This document shows positions 13,201 to 26,137 of a stretch of DNA of 64,000 bases, one piece after another. This stretch comes from Channa striata. Its lineage: Eukaryota; Chordata; Actinopteri; Anabantiformes; Channidae. Location: assembly GCA_033026295.1 (NCBI GenBank), contig CM065168.1, positions 26,400,306 to 26,464,305 of the forward strand, in the 5' to 3' direction. A program made the position numbers and the translations under genes. Positions within the stretch are counted from its first letter, which is position 1. Each line of letters starts with the position of its first letter. Under the pieces are notes generated by a model. That model did no database searches and was not told the DNA's origin. It saw only the letters and a program-made list of their open reading frames with translations.

Positions 13201-14318
13201 CCTAAAGCACACCTACCTTACTACAGAGTAAAATATAAGAAAATGTGTGTAGCTTCTTCACTTAGGAAGAAGCCCAGCATACAAAACTTATGCCTGCACG
13301 CAATTGGCCTTCCTTAGGTCATTTAAAATAAGAAGATAGCATTTGAATAAAAACTTGTTAAAAAAGGAACCACCCAACCAAATAAGGTGACAATGCATTT
13401 ACAACAAACATCTTCCCATATTCAGTGCTTTAGCCTCTCACATTTCTCACTATTCCACATGAGTCATGCAGTTAATATCCATAGGACTGCCCCTTAACAA
13501 ACAGGGAATACTACATTAACAAATTCCTGACATTCAACATAATTATTTTACACTTCAGGAAGTGTAAAATAAGTTACTCCCTATGAACATAATGAAAAAT
13601 TACAGGATTACAACAAAGAGCCAAAAGAATGCTTACTTCATCAGATGCAGAACGGAGGCATTGCACAGCAGCTTGTTTCTTCATTTCCTCAAGACTCAGG
13701 TCTGTCCCTCCTTTTTTCTTAGTCTTGCCCCATTTCTTGCCAGTACCCTTCTCCCAGCCCAAGAAGATGTCATTTTCCTTTAAGATGCAAATAAAGAAAA
13801 GTCAGTCATAACAGACAACTGTGAAAACATAAAAAAAATGAAATGTAATAGCAAATTACAATTCTGAAAAGGAATCAGTCAGTGGTACAAGTGTTATAAT
13901 GGGAAAAGAAAAGGCTCATTGTAACTTCTGTTGGCAAATTGAAATCTTCCTCTAATGAGGTTGTTATATTCCCACACAACCTTCCCATCTTTATTGAACT
14001 CGGCAAAGCACAAACAATGTTAAACAATACTTTTCTAAGATTTTTGACCAGAAAATTTAATTTCACTTTGTTGAAGCCCACCTGGTCCTGTAGGTCATAG
14101 TCATAGCTGTCATGCAGGAGGAGGCTGAGGACATAGCGGGTGTAAATCATGGCATCAATCCCACACTTCTCAAGCTCCTGTCCAAGCCAGCTTTGTACTG
14201 GACCCAGTGACTGGAGCAGGGACATCTCTGAGGGAGGCAGGGGGCCCGCAAGGGGGTAGGGGAAAGAGAGGTTTTCAGGAGGAGCGGGACCGTCTGAATC
14301 GGTGCTCACTGGACGCAT
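7239..14318 (-). CDS. kiaa0232: KIAA0232 orthologue, uncharacterised conserved nuclear/cytosolic protein
   Basis: Recognised from near-identity to vertebrate KIAA0232 in several blocks: the start MRPVSTDSDG, WLGQELEKCGIDAMIYTRYV, LLLHDSYDYDLQDQ, and later YYEAFPPLSEK. Seven coding exons on the minus strand: 14318-14082, 13777-13637, 12206-12137, 12033-11949, 11816-8429 (3,388 bases), 8242-8134 and 7255-7239. All junctions are GT-AG and all phases agree, giving 1,348 residues against roughly 1,395 in human. The N-terminal 80 residues form a compact conserved helical region. The rest is low-complexity and serine/acid rich, with a poly-Ser run just after the YYEAFPPLSEK block. Molecular function is unknown in the family. 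Exon 6 ends in CWWQNKLCSPLFPGSQC, matching the conserved C-terminal block. The final exon, coding only a few residues (GSSNI), is the weakest part of the model. Confidence 0.93.
7256..8133 (-). other. Last intron of KIAA0232 in this model
   Basis: AT-rich intron between coding exons 6 and 7. A 19-base T run (8104-8122) begins 11 bases inside the intron on the transcript side of the exon 6 donor. No further exon resembling the longer mammalian C terminus was seen. Confidence 0.5.
12207..13636 (-). other. KIAA0232 intron 2
   Basis: A 1.4 kb intron between coding exons 2 and 3. It contains a 15-base A run near 12,476-12,490 and otherwise unremarkable sequence. No repeat family or nested gene is recognised. 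Confidence 0.6.
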
Positions 14319-16796
14319 GGGACCTCAGGTGTTGGCCATTCTCAGGTAGAGCAGCATTGTGACTGGTAGTTACTGTAGGGTGGTCAGTGGAGAAGGGCAC
14401 GGAAAAAGAATAAGTTTGGAAGAGGGGGCAGTCACTCTAGGAAGAGGCACCGAATGGGCTCTACATGGGGAGGCATGTAGGATTTTTTTTTTTTTTAATT
14501 GCTTTTAGCAAAACAGGGGATTTTACTCGTCAGGCATGGCTTGTGCTGCTGACAGATCTGAGCAAAACACAAGATGTGTTTGCGTCTCAGTTGGAGGGGT
14601 CCATTTTGAGGCTACGTCTTACTTCACCGGCACAACCTGAAACACAGCAAATAAATGTGTCAGTTTCCAAGTAATACTTTAATGCTAAACACATGCATTG
14701 CAACTAACAAAATATAGTCAAAGGCCTTATTTGTACCCCATAACCACACAAACACAAGAGCAGAGCCAAGCAGCTATGTGTAAAGATTTACAGCTACTGC
14801 TTTTAGAATATAAACATTTTAGTTCTTTTATACCTTTTTAAAACTAAACAAAACAAGAGGATACATTTTGTTACAACTCATACCACAGCTGATAACCTTC
14901 TTCCTTATCCCAGAGGATGTTTTTTAAGCTTGCTCATAGCCACCCCACCAGCAAATGAATGGGCTCCTATGAGAACATGAGCTCTTTAAATAATTTATAC
15001 AACAGTCCCATACTTGACACATAACGGTGGTTAGCCTGTTGTTCCATACTACCACACATTACCATAATTTTGCATTTACCAAATGCTGATGTTCACCTGT
15101 CTCTAAATAGAACGCACTCACTACAATGAAACCCCTCACAAAACCCAAGTCATTCAAATCTGCGTGACTCTTTTGATGTCATATCATTTTTCTTTTCAAA
15201 TCCCTCCAATGACCTCCTAAAACAAAAAGCACTACCTTACTTACCATTACTTATTACTCACTCCAACAGAGAAAAACACATCTGCTTTGCTTTAAATATG
15301 AGGAATTAAACCAAATATGTCTTATATTAGTGTGCATAACAATACAACGAGAAAGCAAACTCGAGCAGTTAAAGAAACGTCTGAGCAACGGGGAATTAAA
15401 CACTTTCAGGTAAATGCAAGCGTTTCCTATGGCAGCGGTGGATTAGGGAACGGACGCGAAGAGCAAATGGAGGCTGGAACGATTTCATTGGCTGCCCCGG
15501 TCGTCACTCTATGGTGGCATACTAATATGAGTTACTCGTTACAGGCGTCCAAAAGATCAGATAAAAAGCTATGCAGTATGTAACCATAAAACTTCCGTAG
15601 TTCGAACGTTTAGGCAAAACAACCTGTTAGTCACACATATAAAGATTGACAACAGCTAAAACGTTAGACAGCTTCATCGATAAATGCCAAATATGGCTGA
15701 CCAGTGTCTACTAGCCAGCTGTTTCGTATAGGAATACAAGCCCCGGCAGCTAACATTAGCTCCTCCGCTGTCCACACAACATTACCGACTTCATCCTAAA
15801 ATTCATTAAAGCGAAGAGGTAGAAATGAACAAAACTATGCAAATCTTGCAAGGTGTAACGGACATAGTCCCGACTATGGAGGTATTGTAACTTTGTGTAA
15901 ATATTGATTAGATATTGACTGATTTACTGACATTAACGCTACATTGCTCGGCTATCGACTGCTGCAATGCAATTACAGGACGGTCAGCAACGATATCTGA
16001 TTAATTATTAATGACATTGTCGTGTTAACATACCATAAACTGGTTCTTCACTAACAGCTGAAGTGTCAACTAATGTTAACACTGAAGGCACTTGCTTTAT
16101 TAACGTTTACGTCGGCCAACTACGGCCACTTTGCAGGCAAACGGCAAGGTTAGCTGGACCAGCGACCTTTAGCTAATGAGCTAAGTTGGACAAGTTAGCT
16201 ATCAAAAATTGCTCGTCTTCTGCCACTTCGAGGTTTTACATTTGTATTTTGACGATTGACCGACAGCGTTGTCTAGCAAGAGGCATGGCTATACAGATGA
16301 TTCATTTCACGTGTATTTGTTTAAACGCGATGTCACCCGGTCTCCTTAAAGACTTACGATAGTTTGGTATGTGTTTAGCAGGTGACCGGAGGCGGTCTCT
16401 ATACGGTGACATTAGAGCCCCGACTGTTCTCCATTAAACAACGTTAACCAACAATAACGCTAAAGAACACTCGGCTACTAGATCAAGTCTGAACTTTCAG
16501 CCTGAAACACACAACAATGAATTACCAAAAGGCACTACAATTCAACAAATGTGCGATTGAAGTTGACTAGTTGGCTAACGTTAGCCTTCACGTACGCTTG
16601 TTGTTGTGACCAAGGGGGAGGAGGAGCGGCTGCCCCGGTAGGGTACCAGAGCACAGTCAGACGTTTTTCCTTCAAAAATGTGCGCCATATCGTCATGCAG
16701 CGAAAGAGTAAGCGAAGTAAACATGAAATACTGACCAGGACCAAAAACAACATGGTTGGAAAAGACAAGTCGCAGCTGGTGCGCTGATTTACTCAC
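14319..16796 (-). other. 5' UTR exons and first intron(s) of KIAA0232
   Basis: The ATG exon extends upstream to a likely acceptor near 14,375 (CACCCTACAG on the minus strand). Another possible untranslated exon lies near 14,570-14,640, preceded by a TTTCAG acceptor. No coding sequence is supported here; a plus-strand frame at 15,317-15,583 shows no features of a real gene. Confidence 0.45.
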
Positions 16797-16960
16797 CTGC
16801 CGTAAGCTGAAGTAAAGGGGAGCAGCGAAAGGGGAGCGGCTATTTCTCTCCCGCTGCCGTTCCGAGCTCTGGAATCCGCTGCGGTAGCATCGCGTATCAT
16901 GGACGCCGACAGAAATGGCGCTGTTTTCATAACCCGTTCTTCTTCAGCAGCGTCAAGGAA
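16600..16960 (-). promoter_or_regulatory. CpG-rich promoter and non-coding exon 1 of KIAA0232
   Basis: GC- and CpG-rich block in otherwise AT-rich DNA. On the minus strand a strong donor (CTTACGGCAG|GTGAGTAAAT) ends a probable untranslated first exon at 16797. No TATA box is seen, consistent with a broad CpG-type housekeeping promoter. Confidence 0.6.
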
Positions 16961-19900
16961 ACCGGCGACATTCGGGCTCAGACAAAGCGAAGGTCACTCC
17001 TCCGTCACACGTAACACGAAGCGCCACAATGTCCGCTACCAAAAGCCAGTTTCTTTAAGAGAAGCAAGTACTGAATGCGCCACCCTCCGCGTTCGTATCT
17101 AGGCAACAAGACAAACCTCCGCCGTCCTGTTCGTATATGTTTGATTCTTCCGCTAGGGTATTGCATCAGAAGCCCAACTAGTACTTGCGGGGTAAAGCTG
17201 TACTCAAAGTAAATAAATATGATAATTAGAAGTTTAAGTGTCAACATTTCAAGTTATGAAATCCTCCTTGTTGGATTTTTATAATAGTACATATATACAC
17301 AAACAACAATTGTGTTTGCTTTTTAAAACGTCTAAAGGTTTTGGCATGCAGTTTCAACAAATCTATGTTTAACGCGTCGTTATTTATTATCTGTTCGTGT
17401 TTCTCGTGTTTTTCACATACACACTTTATTAAACATTTGTCATACTTTGTCATTCAAAGTAAAAACCAAATTAAAGAAGTCAACTAATTTATTTTTAAAA
17501 ATTGTCATTTTTATTAGTGTACATTAGTTTTTTAAATTCTTATACAAACAGAACCATTAATCATTGTCCTTTTAAAAATACCACTTTCTTGAATTGTACT
17601 CAATTGTCAACCACACTATCCAACTATATTTCAGTAGATCTTTATTTTTAGCTCCTTTTTGAGTTAATATTTCAGCTAGATTAGTTTTATACATATCTTG
17701 GTGTCCAACAGCTGTCTCTCTCATTATAATTGTCTATGTGGTAAGACCAAGCATTTTCCCTGGCATGCACAAATATGAGCACCTATGCTCTGTCAGTAAT
17801 GTCCTTTGTAAGATATTGATTGTTTTTATTGTAACTAATTTTGAATCACAGGGTTCTTCTGTTCTTTTTCTCAAAGCTTTACTTTATGGTGTCTTAACTG
17901 TATATCTTCATAATATCTCACTCAGTAATGCTTCTGTTGTACAGTAAGGCTTTAAAACATAAAGAAGCAACATTTTCTCACTTCACAAAGCCTCTTGTTT
18001 ACGAGCACCCCTGTGTGTGCGTTAGGTTGACCAGTTGCTGTCGCTGTTAAGGGTTTATAGTGCGGCACACTTCATCTGTCCTCTGACCCCAGGGGTTATG
18101 ACCTCTAGGGTGAATTGGCTCAAAACCTATTGAACAGCTGTTCACACGCTGCAAACACCACAACACAAACACAAAGGCCCCCGTGCTTCATTGGATTATG
18201 TTGTGTTACCACAGGTGATTATTTCAAATTTTATGAGGAGTTTGTGTGCGTTTGTTTGTGTGGAGAGAGAGAGGGAGATCAAATGAGGTCAGGATAGGTG
18301 TCTGTGTGTGGAGTCTAGGCATGTGCACAGGGGAGGGGAATCAAAATGAAAGGAAGTGTACACGTGAGGGGCGTGTATGCTTGCATGATTGAGAGAGTTT
18401 TAGCGTAATAGTTGACATGTTGTAAAGACAAGATGTGTAATTTTACTACAGTCTCTTACGGCCTGTTAGCAGTTCTGCTTTTGATCTTTATCCAAAGTCA
18501 AAGCTCTGCAGCTGAAAGCCAAACACATATTGACCATCTGCAACACAGCATGCTGATCAATGAGGAAGTTGTGTGGCTTTTCACCATCCATATAGATGGC
18601 ATATAGATAGACAATATAGTTTACACACATTGCAGAATATCCTTTTGATGAAGTCTTGTAGTCTGAAACAACTGGAGTTGGTGATGTCCTCCTTTGTGTA
18701 CTTAGTGCTGTCTCACCAGCCACCAGCTTCTCTTTCCTGTCACTGATAAAATCACATGTAAACCTAAGCCACATGCAGAGTTAACATTCACAGTGCAACA
18801 TCTCAATCTGCACTGCTCTTTGCTCTGACAGCTTCCTCATTTGCCAGTGCTAACTGAAAGTTAATTTGAAGCAGATGGCACCGTTTAAAAGATGCCCCAT
18901 AATCCTCTCCCAGGAAGGGGGTTAGGGAGCGGGGGCTGGAGTGGGATAAGAGGCCTTAGGGTGATTTTTTCCAAGGTTGTGGGAGCCCAAAAATATGTTT
19001 CCCACAAAGATTTAGTGTTGCTTTTTACCTTGATGGAGGGTTAACAGAGCTGTCTGAAGCGAAGCTGGTTATTTTGGAAAAAACAGGGTCAAAATAACCC
19101 ATTTAATAGCTATCACTCACATGATAAATACCTGACAGGACATAATATACTGTTCTCATCCATGTTTCCACAGCCTCTGTTTCATACAATCAAAATTTAC
19201 ATTGATGTTTCATGATTTGGTTCAATAGAGCCAAGCAACAACAGTATGAAGGCACAAACTAGGTCAAAAAGTAACTTGAAATCTGAACTTTGTATGAATA
19301 CTGGATGATCATCATGCTATCACTTTATTTATTAGAGGAAAGACTTCAAGCACATGAAAGGGCACCTCAACTTTAGAGTTTGCTACAGCAGGTCAATGCA
19401 GTATTGATCAGTTCTACAGTCAATCTGAGACCAATCAACCAAACCAGAGACAGACTGAGTAAATCACACTATGCATTTTTTCTTTTGTCCACTGAATGTT
19501 TACTTGAGATGATTAAAGTTAATCATATGACATGTAGAAGATGCTCTGAGTGAACTCATGGTTCAACAAATGGTTCATCATCATCACCAGTTCCCACAAT
19601 GTCACATGTGTGAATTGTCTGAAGGAGGCTGGGGCCTCATACGTATGACTAACACCAAGCAATTCTCACCTCCTGTTCAGTGGAAACACTTCTCATGACA
19701 CTAATCCTTTTACAGAACGATACCATGAAAAGGCCAATCAAAGCTTCAAGTATTAATGAAAGAGACCAGTCAGCATCATGACAAAGACAAATCCCACCTC
19801 AAACAAAGCCATGTGACTTTGGTTCCTGTTTCTCATCTCCACGGCTGTTTAGAAGTGTTTCTTTCTGTCTGGACTCTGTTTGCTCACCTGATTGCATACA

Positions 19901-21131
19901 TACATTTGTATTCGCTCTCATGCAGACTCTTGTAATAGAGCGATAGTGTGACTGCTTCCTTGATGTTTTGTTTCCTGTGCTTGTTGCGAAATACCATAGT
20001 TCACCCAAGGCTGTTCAGAGAGATCATGAAAACAAAGTGTAGGACAGATCCTCTGAGCATAATGAATAGGTGTATGTACAGTCTGCTTGGCTACTTCATT
20101 CTTCTGTTTTTTATTTGTGACTGGAGTCATGCTGCATCCTGCAGAATCAAAGTAGAGAGAAAAAACAGGGTGTAGTTGTAAGAATTGCTTTTATATTAAT
20201 GCTAAGTATACCCTAAACAGGTGATTTGGATACATTCCGTGGTAATGGGGTACATGGTGCATATTCTCATTTCACATTATTCTTTAATAAATCACATGTT
20301 ATTTGCACACCAAGAATCCATAGTCATGTTTCCACTGATATCTATTACACATTTTAACCAAGGTTCAAGCTATATAAGATGTGAATTACATGTACAATTC
20401 TATGGACTATTGTTACTTAAATGTTGGAATGGAGTAAAACATGCACATTGTATTTAAAGACCAGCAGCCTCAATCACAGGCACGTTGACGTTTATGTTTG
20501 TTTTATGTGTCATTGTAAGCACTGGCTCATACTAATTTATTGTTCTTTTTTGTCACCAAAGAGGTTTCATTACATTGTCTGCATTTCTGTTTTCGTTGCA
20601 CCCAAATTCATTCCACCTCAACAAATCGTACAAGCATTTCAAATTTGAAATAAAAATGAACCATTTGTTCTCCAGTGACTTCTAGAGAACAAAGATAATT
20701 CTTTTATCTTTTTATTTAGTTTTTACATTTTGCTTTAGTTTCAAGAATGATAAGATGAAGCAGAAACAACACCTAAATTAACATATGATTTCAAAGTATT
20801 TCACAAATGAAATCTAAGACTTTCAAATGTGAAACCATCAGTTCCACAATTGTATCCACAAAGATACTGATCATGTGTGTTTCAATAAAGTCCATTTAAA
20901 GGCCTTTAGTTAGTTGTTTCCTATCTCCTTTAAAGTACATATTGTCAAATGAAATGGTAAATTAATATTAGGGTTCACATACATTCATATATAGTCATGT
21001 GGTTTTAAACAAAAAAAAATGACGATATCACACAATACATAAACATAATCAATTTGTACAACATTTTAATCAAACAAGTGAAAAATGATTTTAAAAAATC
21101 ATCAATTAATTCAAAGCTCAAAAAATACATG

Positions 21132-21173
21132 ACATATAACATTTAACAAGTTAACAAGTTAAATGTTATATGT
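21132..21173. repeat. Perfect 16-bp inverted repeat (hairpin)
   Basis: ACATATAACATTTAAC is followed after a 10-base spacer (AAGTTAACAA) by its exact reverse complement GTTAAATGTTATATGT. The spacer repeats part of the arm. AT-rich, so cruciform or MITE-end origin are both possible. Confidence 0.85.
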
Positions 21174-22206
21174 GACTTTTTTAGGAATTTGTTCAACAAA
21201 TGCTAACTTAAAGATTATGAGGCAAACCCTTATCTTAGTCAATTTAAATAGTTTATAATCCAAACAAATACTTTTTGTTTTTTGTGAAACTGACTTCAGT
21301 GGAGTAGATTAATAGATTGAAAGTTACAATTTTAAGTTGAGTATGTTAAAAGCCAGGTTATTTGTTATTTTTTCCCAACTATTCAACCCTTTCTTCTGGG
21401 TTACGTTGACAGACATTTGCAGGTTTATTTAATCCTCTTTACTATTCACTTAAATGTGGAAGACAAAATAGCTTTAAATTTATGTTTTACTTATAAACAC
21501 ATGCAGATCGGGTTTGCTCCTTAGCTTCTTTACAATGAGGTTTTTTTTACTCAGCTAGCACAGAAAACATATCCTCTGCTGAGGATAGACACCTTCAGTG
21601 AAATACAGATTGATGAACATAAGCATAGAGAAATTATACTTATTCATTTTTTTTTGACAAACAACAGTCACTTCCAGACAAGTTGAACAAATCAATTAAA
21701 ACTGTAGTAGTGATGACAGTGTGTTCTATGCTAAAAATGTGTTAATAAAAACACCAATAATGCCAAAGAGTAGAGAAAATGTAGATCAGTTAAAATCCCA
21801 ATATTTCTAAGTAATATATATTTAAATATTTGAACTAGAATCAAAGCCCAAGAATAGAGACAATACATACAGTATACATTTATTACATAACCCAAATAAC
21901 ACAAACAAAAAATGTTTAGATGACATTTGATTAGATGTAAATAATCACTTTCATTTATAGCTTACACAGTCCCAGCTGGAAGCTGCATACTTGTACAGTA
22001 GGTCACTGAGTTCATTCTGCATAGCCTATTTACAGCCTGACAAATACTTCTTCTGTCTACTGACTACATTCATGTAAAAGGTCAACCCAGTAGTAAACAT
22101 GTACGAATGTCTGTGTTTTTATTTATCAGATCTCTTAAGCACATGGTCTAAACTAACTGATTTCCTTTGATTCAATTCTTATTCCGACACAGATTAATCA
22201 GTAGGT

Positions 22207-22323
22207 CAGTTTCTTCAAATTATCAGTCTGATGTTTTCTTGTCATTACGCAAAGTAGTATAAACTGCATTACAGATAAAAACTTATATTATGACATTTTC
22301 AGTTGACTGGATTAAAATGTTTC
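22207..22323 (+). repeat. 117-bp direct repeat, copy 1
   Basis: Starts CAGTTTCTTCAAATTATCAG and ends GATTAAAATGTTTC. It aligns without gaps to 23938-24054 with about four mismatches. The element family is not recognised. Confidence 0.9.
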
Positions 22324-23937
22324 TTGGTCTTATTTGATGGGAGCTAGTTTAACCCTTGGGAATATGCAGAAATGAAAACTATAGATTTGAAAATGTGACG
22401 ACTTCACAACTGATTTTAAAGCTCTTGTAGGGACAGAAAACCCATATTTTAACAAGCGCTTGTGGCCCTGGGTGACTCCAGATCCAAGCTGGCTGACGAA
22501 GATCTCAGGTAGAGATGACAATGTGCAAATGTATCTCTGTGTTAGTGGACTTTGCTAGGACTGCTGCAGAGGGACAAAGTCTCCTTGTCCTGGGTTTCAG
22601 TGCATGTGTTTCTGATTGTTTGTGGTGGGTGTGTCACTGGAACGTGAGAGGCAGAGAGCAGGCCTGTTTGCATGAGGATGCTGCACAAATATTGCTGGTT
22701 TTGATTACGTCACAGGCAAGTGGCTGTAAATCAGCAAGATGTGGATTACATCATGCGGTCCCAGTCTATTCACAGAGAGCTTGTTATCAGCCCAGTGCAG
22801 CCGTGAATGTAAATAGTCTGGCCTCAAAGCGTTAACCTGACTGCACATGATGACAAAGTCCTCATGGTTGAACAGGTTTACAATGCACAGCCAGTTAAAC
22901 AGATCTCAGCCACTTTTCTGTTATAAAAGTTTGTTTTTGATCTGAGGCTGTTCTACAGTCAAAAAAAGAATAAAATGATACCAAGTAAATCAACCATTTA
23001 CGAGAGGGACAATCACTGTTTTCAATAGAAGACAGTGACTTAATCATACTAACACTCAGATGCATACTTTCCATCTCATGTCAAGCTTTCAGGGTTCTTT
23101 TTTTGCCATTTAGTGATATTTTCTAAAAACTGCAGAGACCACTTGTGTTAAAAAGTAAGGTAAAATATAATTAAGTAAATTTTACTCATAGTAAGATATA
23201 AATCAGTTACTTACGTACTTTTACAGAAGTACAAATCTCATTGGGTCCTTTTATGTTATTGTATGTTTATTTGTACTTTTACTAAAGTACAGTTTTTGAG
23301 TACTTCATTTTGCAACATCTTCAAAGACTTTGTGGAGTCAGTTAGGGCAATGAGGGAACCCTTTACATAATTAGGCATGTGGTTTGTAGCCTAACACCAT
23401 AAATGAGGAACATATTTATAATGTTGGCATTTAGCAACTAAGAATTGATGCAAATTGCTTTTATATTTTTCGTAATGTGGCAGATTATGATTGCACTGAA
23501 GAAACAATGTAAAATTAGGGAGCACACACATCAGAGGCAGTTTAACAATAAGTGTCTCCCCCAAGGACTCTTTGACAAGTAGACCAGAGGGTCAACTCAT
23601 AAATAGAGTCCACCTACTGAGTCACAGACAGCCCATGTTAACTGTATACTCTATTTTATTTTTGTTTAGCCGTTTTTCTTGAAGTTTAATAATTAACAAT
23701 TACATATGTGGATCTGTTCTAATCAGTAATTTATGGCTTCAACTTGAGATTCGAAAGCTTGGCCTGTTTCAGTGTGATGAGTTTCACTCAGCTAATTTCC
23801 TCATTCTCACTTTCTATTTGCTTCAAACTTGTTTTTCGACATTTTTAGCAACGGTGTCATGTCTTTGAACACTTTCTTTGGGCAAGAAAACCTCCAACCT
23901 CATCAAAGTTACTGCACAAGTAGCCTCTTGCTTATGC

Positions 23938-24054
23938 CAGTTTCTTCAAATTATCAGTCTTATGTTTTCTTGTCATTACGCAAAGTAGTATAAACTGCAT
24001 TACAGTTAAAAACTTATATTATGACATTTTTGGTTGACTGGATTAAAATGTTTC
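23938..24054 (+). repeat. 117-bp direct repeat, copy 2
   Basis: Nearly identical, same orientation, 1,731 bases downstream of copy 1. The sequence between the two copies is not duplicated, so this is either a recent local duplication or two insertions of one young repeat. Confidence 0.9.
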
Positions 24055-25930
24055 ATACATGCATGTTATTCCTTATGCATGTAGGTCAAAGGTGACTGTG
24101 CTGACGCCACTGTTTTGTGTAAATGAAGGCTATTGTGTGTTTCCTTCCCCTTACCATCAAGCTTTACAGAATTTTAGACTCAACAAATGCCATCAGCAGC
24201 TTTACTTATAGCAACATACTCAACAGACAATGTTGCTTACCTGGATTCATAAATCAGCAGTAGAGGACAGACTTTCAGTCTTCAAAGCAGACACCAGCAT
24301 CCTGTTTGGCTTCTGTGACACTAAGTTGAAACAAATGTGTGGAATGCAAGGAATCCTGTGGTATGCTGCATAATCGTTGGCAACTGTTAATCCACACACC
24401 CAGTCAACAGGTCCTTCCTGGGACACTGGTTTCCGGGCAAAGGGTAATGGCCTGCCCATTATCACAGCCTTTGTTTGGCAAATTATGTGTTTTGCATTGC
24501 ATAAAAGGACACACAATTAATGCCAGACATGCATAATTATAGTGACTCACTTAACTATTTAGGACGAGCTTCTAAAAGGCATTTTGATGGAAATGTTTTA
24601 CAAGAAATCAGACAATTTATTCTTAATCTCTAAAAGTCTGATTAGTTGCTGTGGTCGGCGTAAATAACAATTTGTCTGTCTCCATATTTTTACTGATCCA
24701 ACCACAGCAGGTACTGAATTCAAAATTTCTGCATCTAAATCCCCTTCAGGCAACTGCTTTCCTTAATCTGACAACATCTGAATGTGTCCGTTTCGTGTCT
24801 GAACGAGCAGCCTGGTCACTTGCCTGCAAACCTCATGAAGTGAATAATAAAAGGTCAGACATACAGTCATGCGAAAAAGAATAGAATTGTTTGTGGTGTT
24901 CTGGGTGTCTGTATAAATGGATCCTAGAATGGGAAGGGCTTTTTACCAAAGTCACAAATATCAGCAAACACAGTATTTCTAAGCTGATATCACACCGAAA
25001 ACAGTTAGTAAAACGATCACTTTAGTGTATGTGAATGCAGCAGAGGTTGAATTCAAGGTCAGTGATGATTCTCTGTGGGTTCATGAGCCCCCTCTTCACA
25101 AAAAACAAAAAGCTTCAAACTAAATTCACATTAGACAGTGCGAACAGAAGAATATTGCTAAGGGTCGCGTGTACTAAATAATAATAATACCATGAGTGAT
25201 ACACTTGATGGACATCAACACGTCAACAATATGAATTAAATCATATGTTATTTGTCAGAACTCTGACAAAAAAGCAGCTTGACTGAAGTTTTGAAAGATG
25301 CTTTTCCACTCTCCCTCTAAAGAAAGAAAATAAATCTCTAAACACGATTGTTTAACACTTGACATTAAAATAACCCAAACACAATAAGTATTTTAAAGGT
25401 GTATTTAAACAGCTTTGCTACATTTACTTGGTCTTCAGCGTTAAGCCACTTTACCAGGTATTTACTTGCAAAACAGAGTTAACTCACATGAAGTAGGTCA
25501 GGGTCAGAGAGAGCAGACTGAAAAGCAGGTTATCCTTACAGAATCCAAAGTTATCATTGCATTTCATGAGCTGATTTGACTTAATGAACATTTTTATGTG
25601 TGTTAGTATCTCCATTGAAATATTGCACAATTATACTGATGCATAATTATTACTGTGCAGCTCACAGCTTCATAATTGCAGTGCTGCTTACACAGCAGGG
25701 CACACATAAGTACTTTAGCACGATTTAAGCTATTTGCCCATGTTTAACTTAACACTGTACACATATTTGGTGTACAAAAGCGTATTCAGAGCATAGAGCA
25801 TTATAGAAGGCTATGAGTCAACAGTAGCAGCAGGGGTTTCAGTTAAAGTTTGACAGCACTCCTGTTTAGAAGGTGTTATGTTTACAGTGTTCTTCATTTG
25901 ATTTTAAACATTAAATACAACTATATATTA

Positions 25931-25964
25931 GTGTGTGTGTGCGTGTATAAATACATGCACGCGT

Positions 25965-25997
<33 letters not shown>

Positions 25998-26076
25998 ATG
26001 CACATGCATTGTTGGAGAATGCCAGAAATTACATGACAAAAACATCTGTATACAAATGCTGTGTGTATATACACAC

Positions 26077-26134
<58 letters not shown>
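25931..26134. repeat. Compound (GT)n/(AC)n microsatellite
   Basis: A short (GT)n tract at 25,931-25,946 is followed by an (AC)n tract at 25,964-25,990 and a long (CA)n tract at 26,080-26,134 (about 27 units). Open frames across it are artefacts of the repeat. Confidence 0.95.

Positions 26135-26137
<3 letters not shown>

Noticed and set aside
22515..22835. 106-codon plus-strand frame
   Set aside because: No homology recognised, no splice or promoter context, composition not protein-like.
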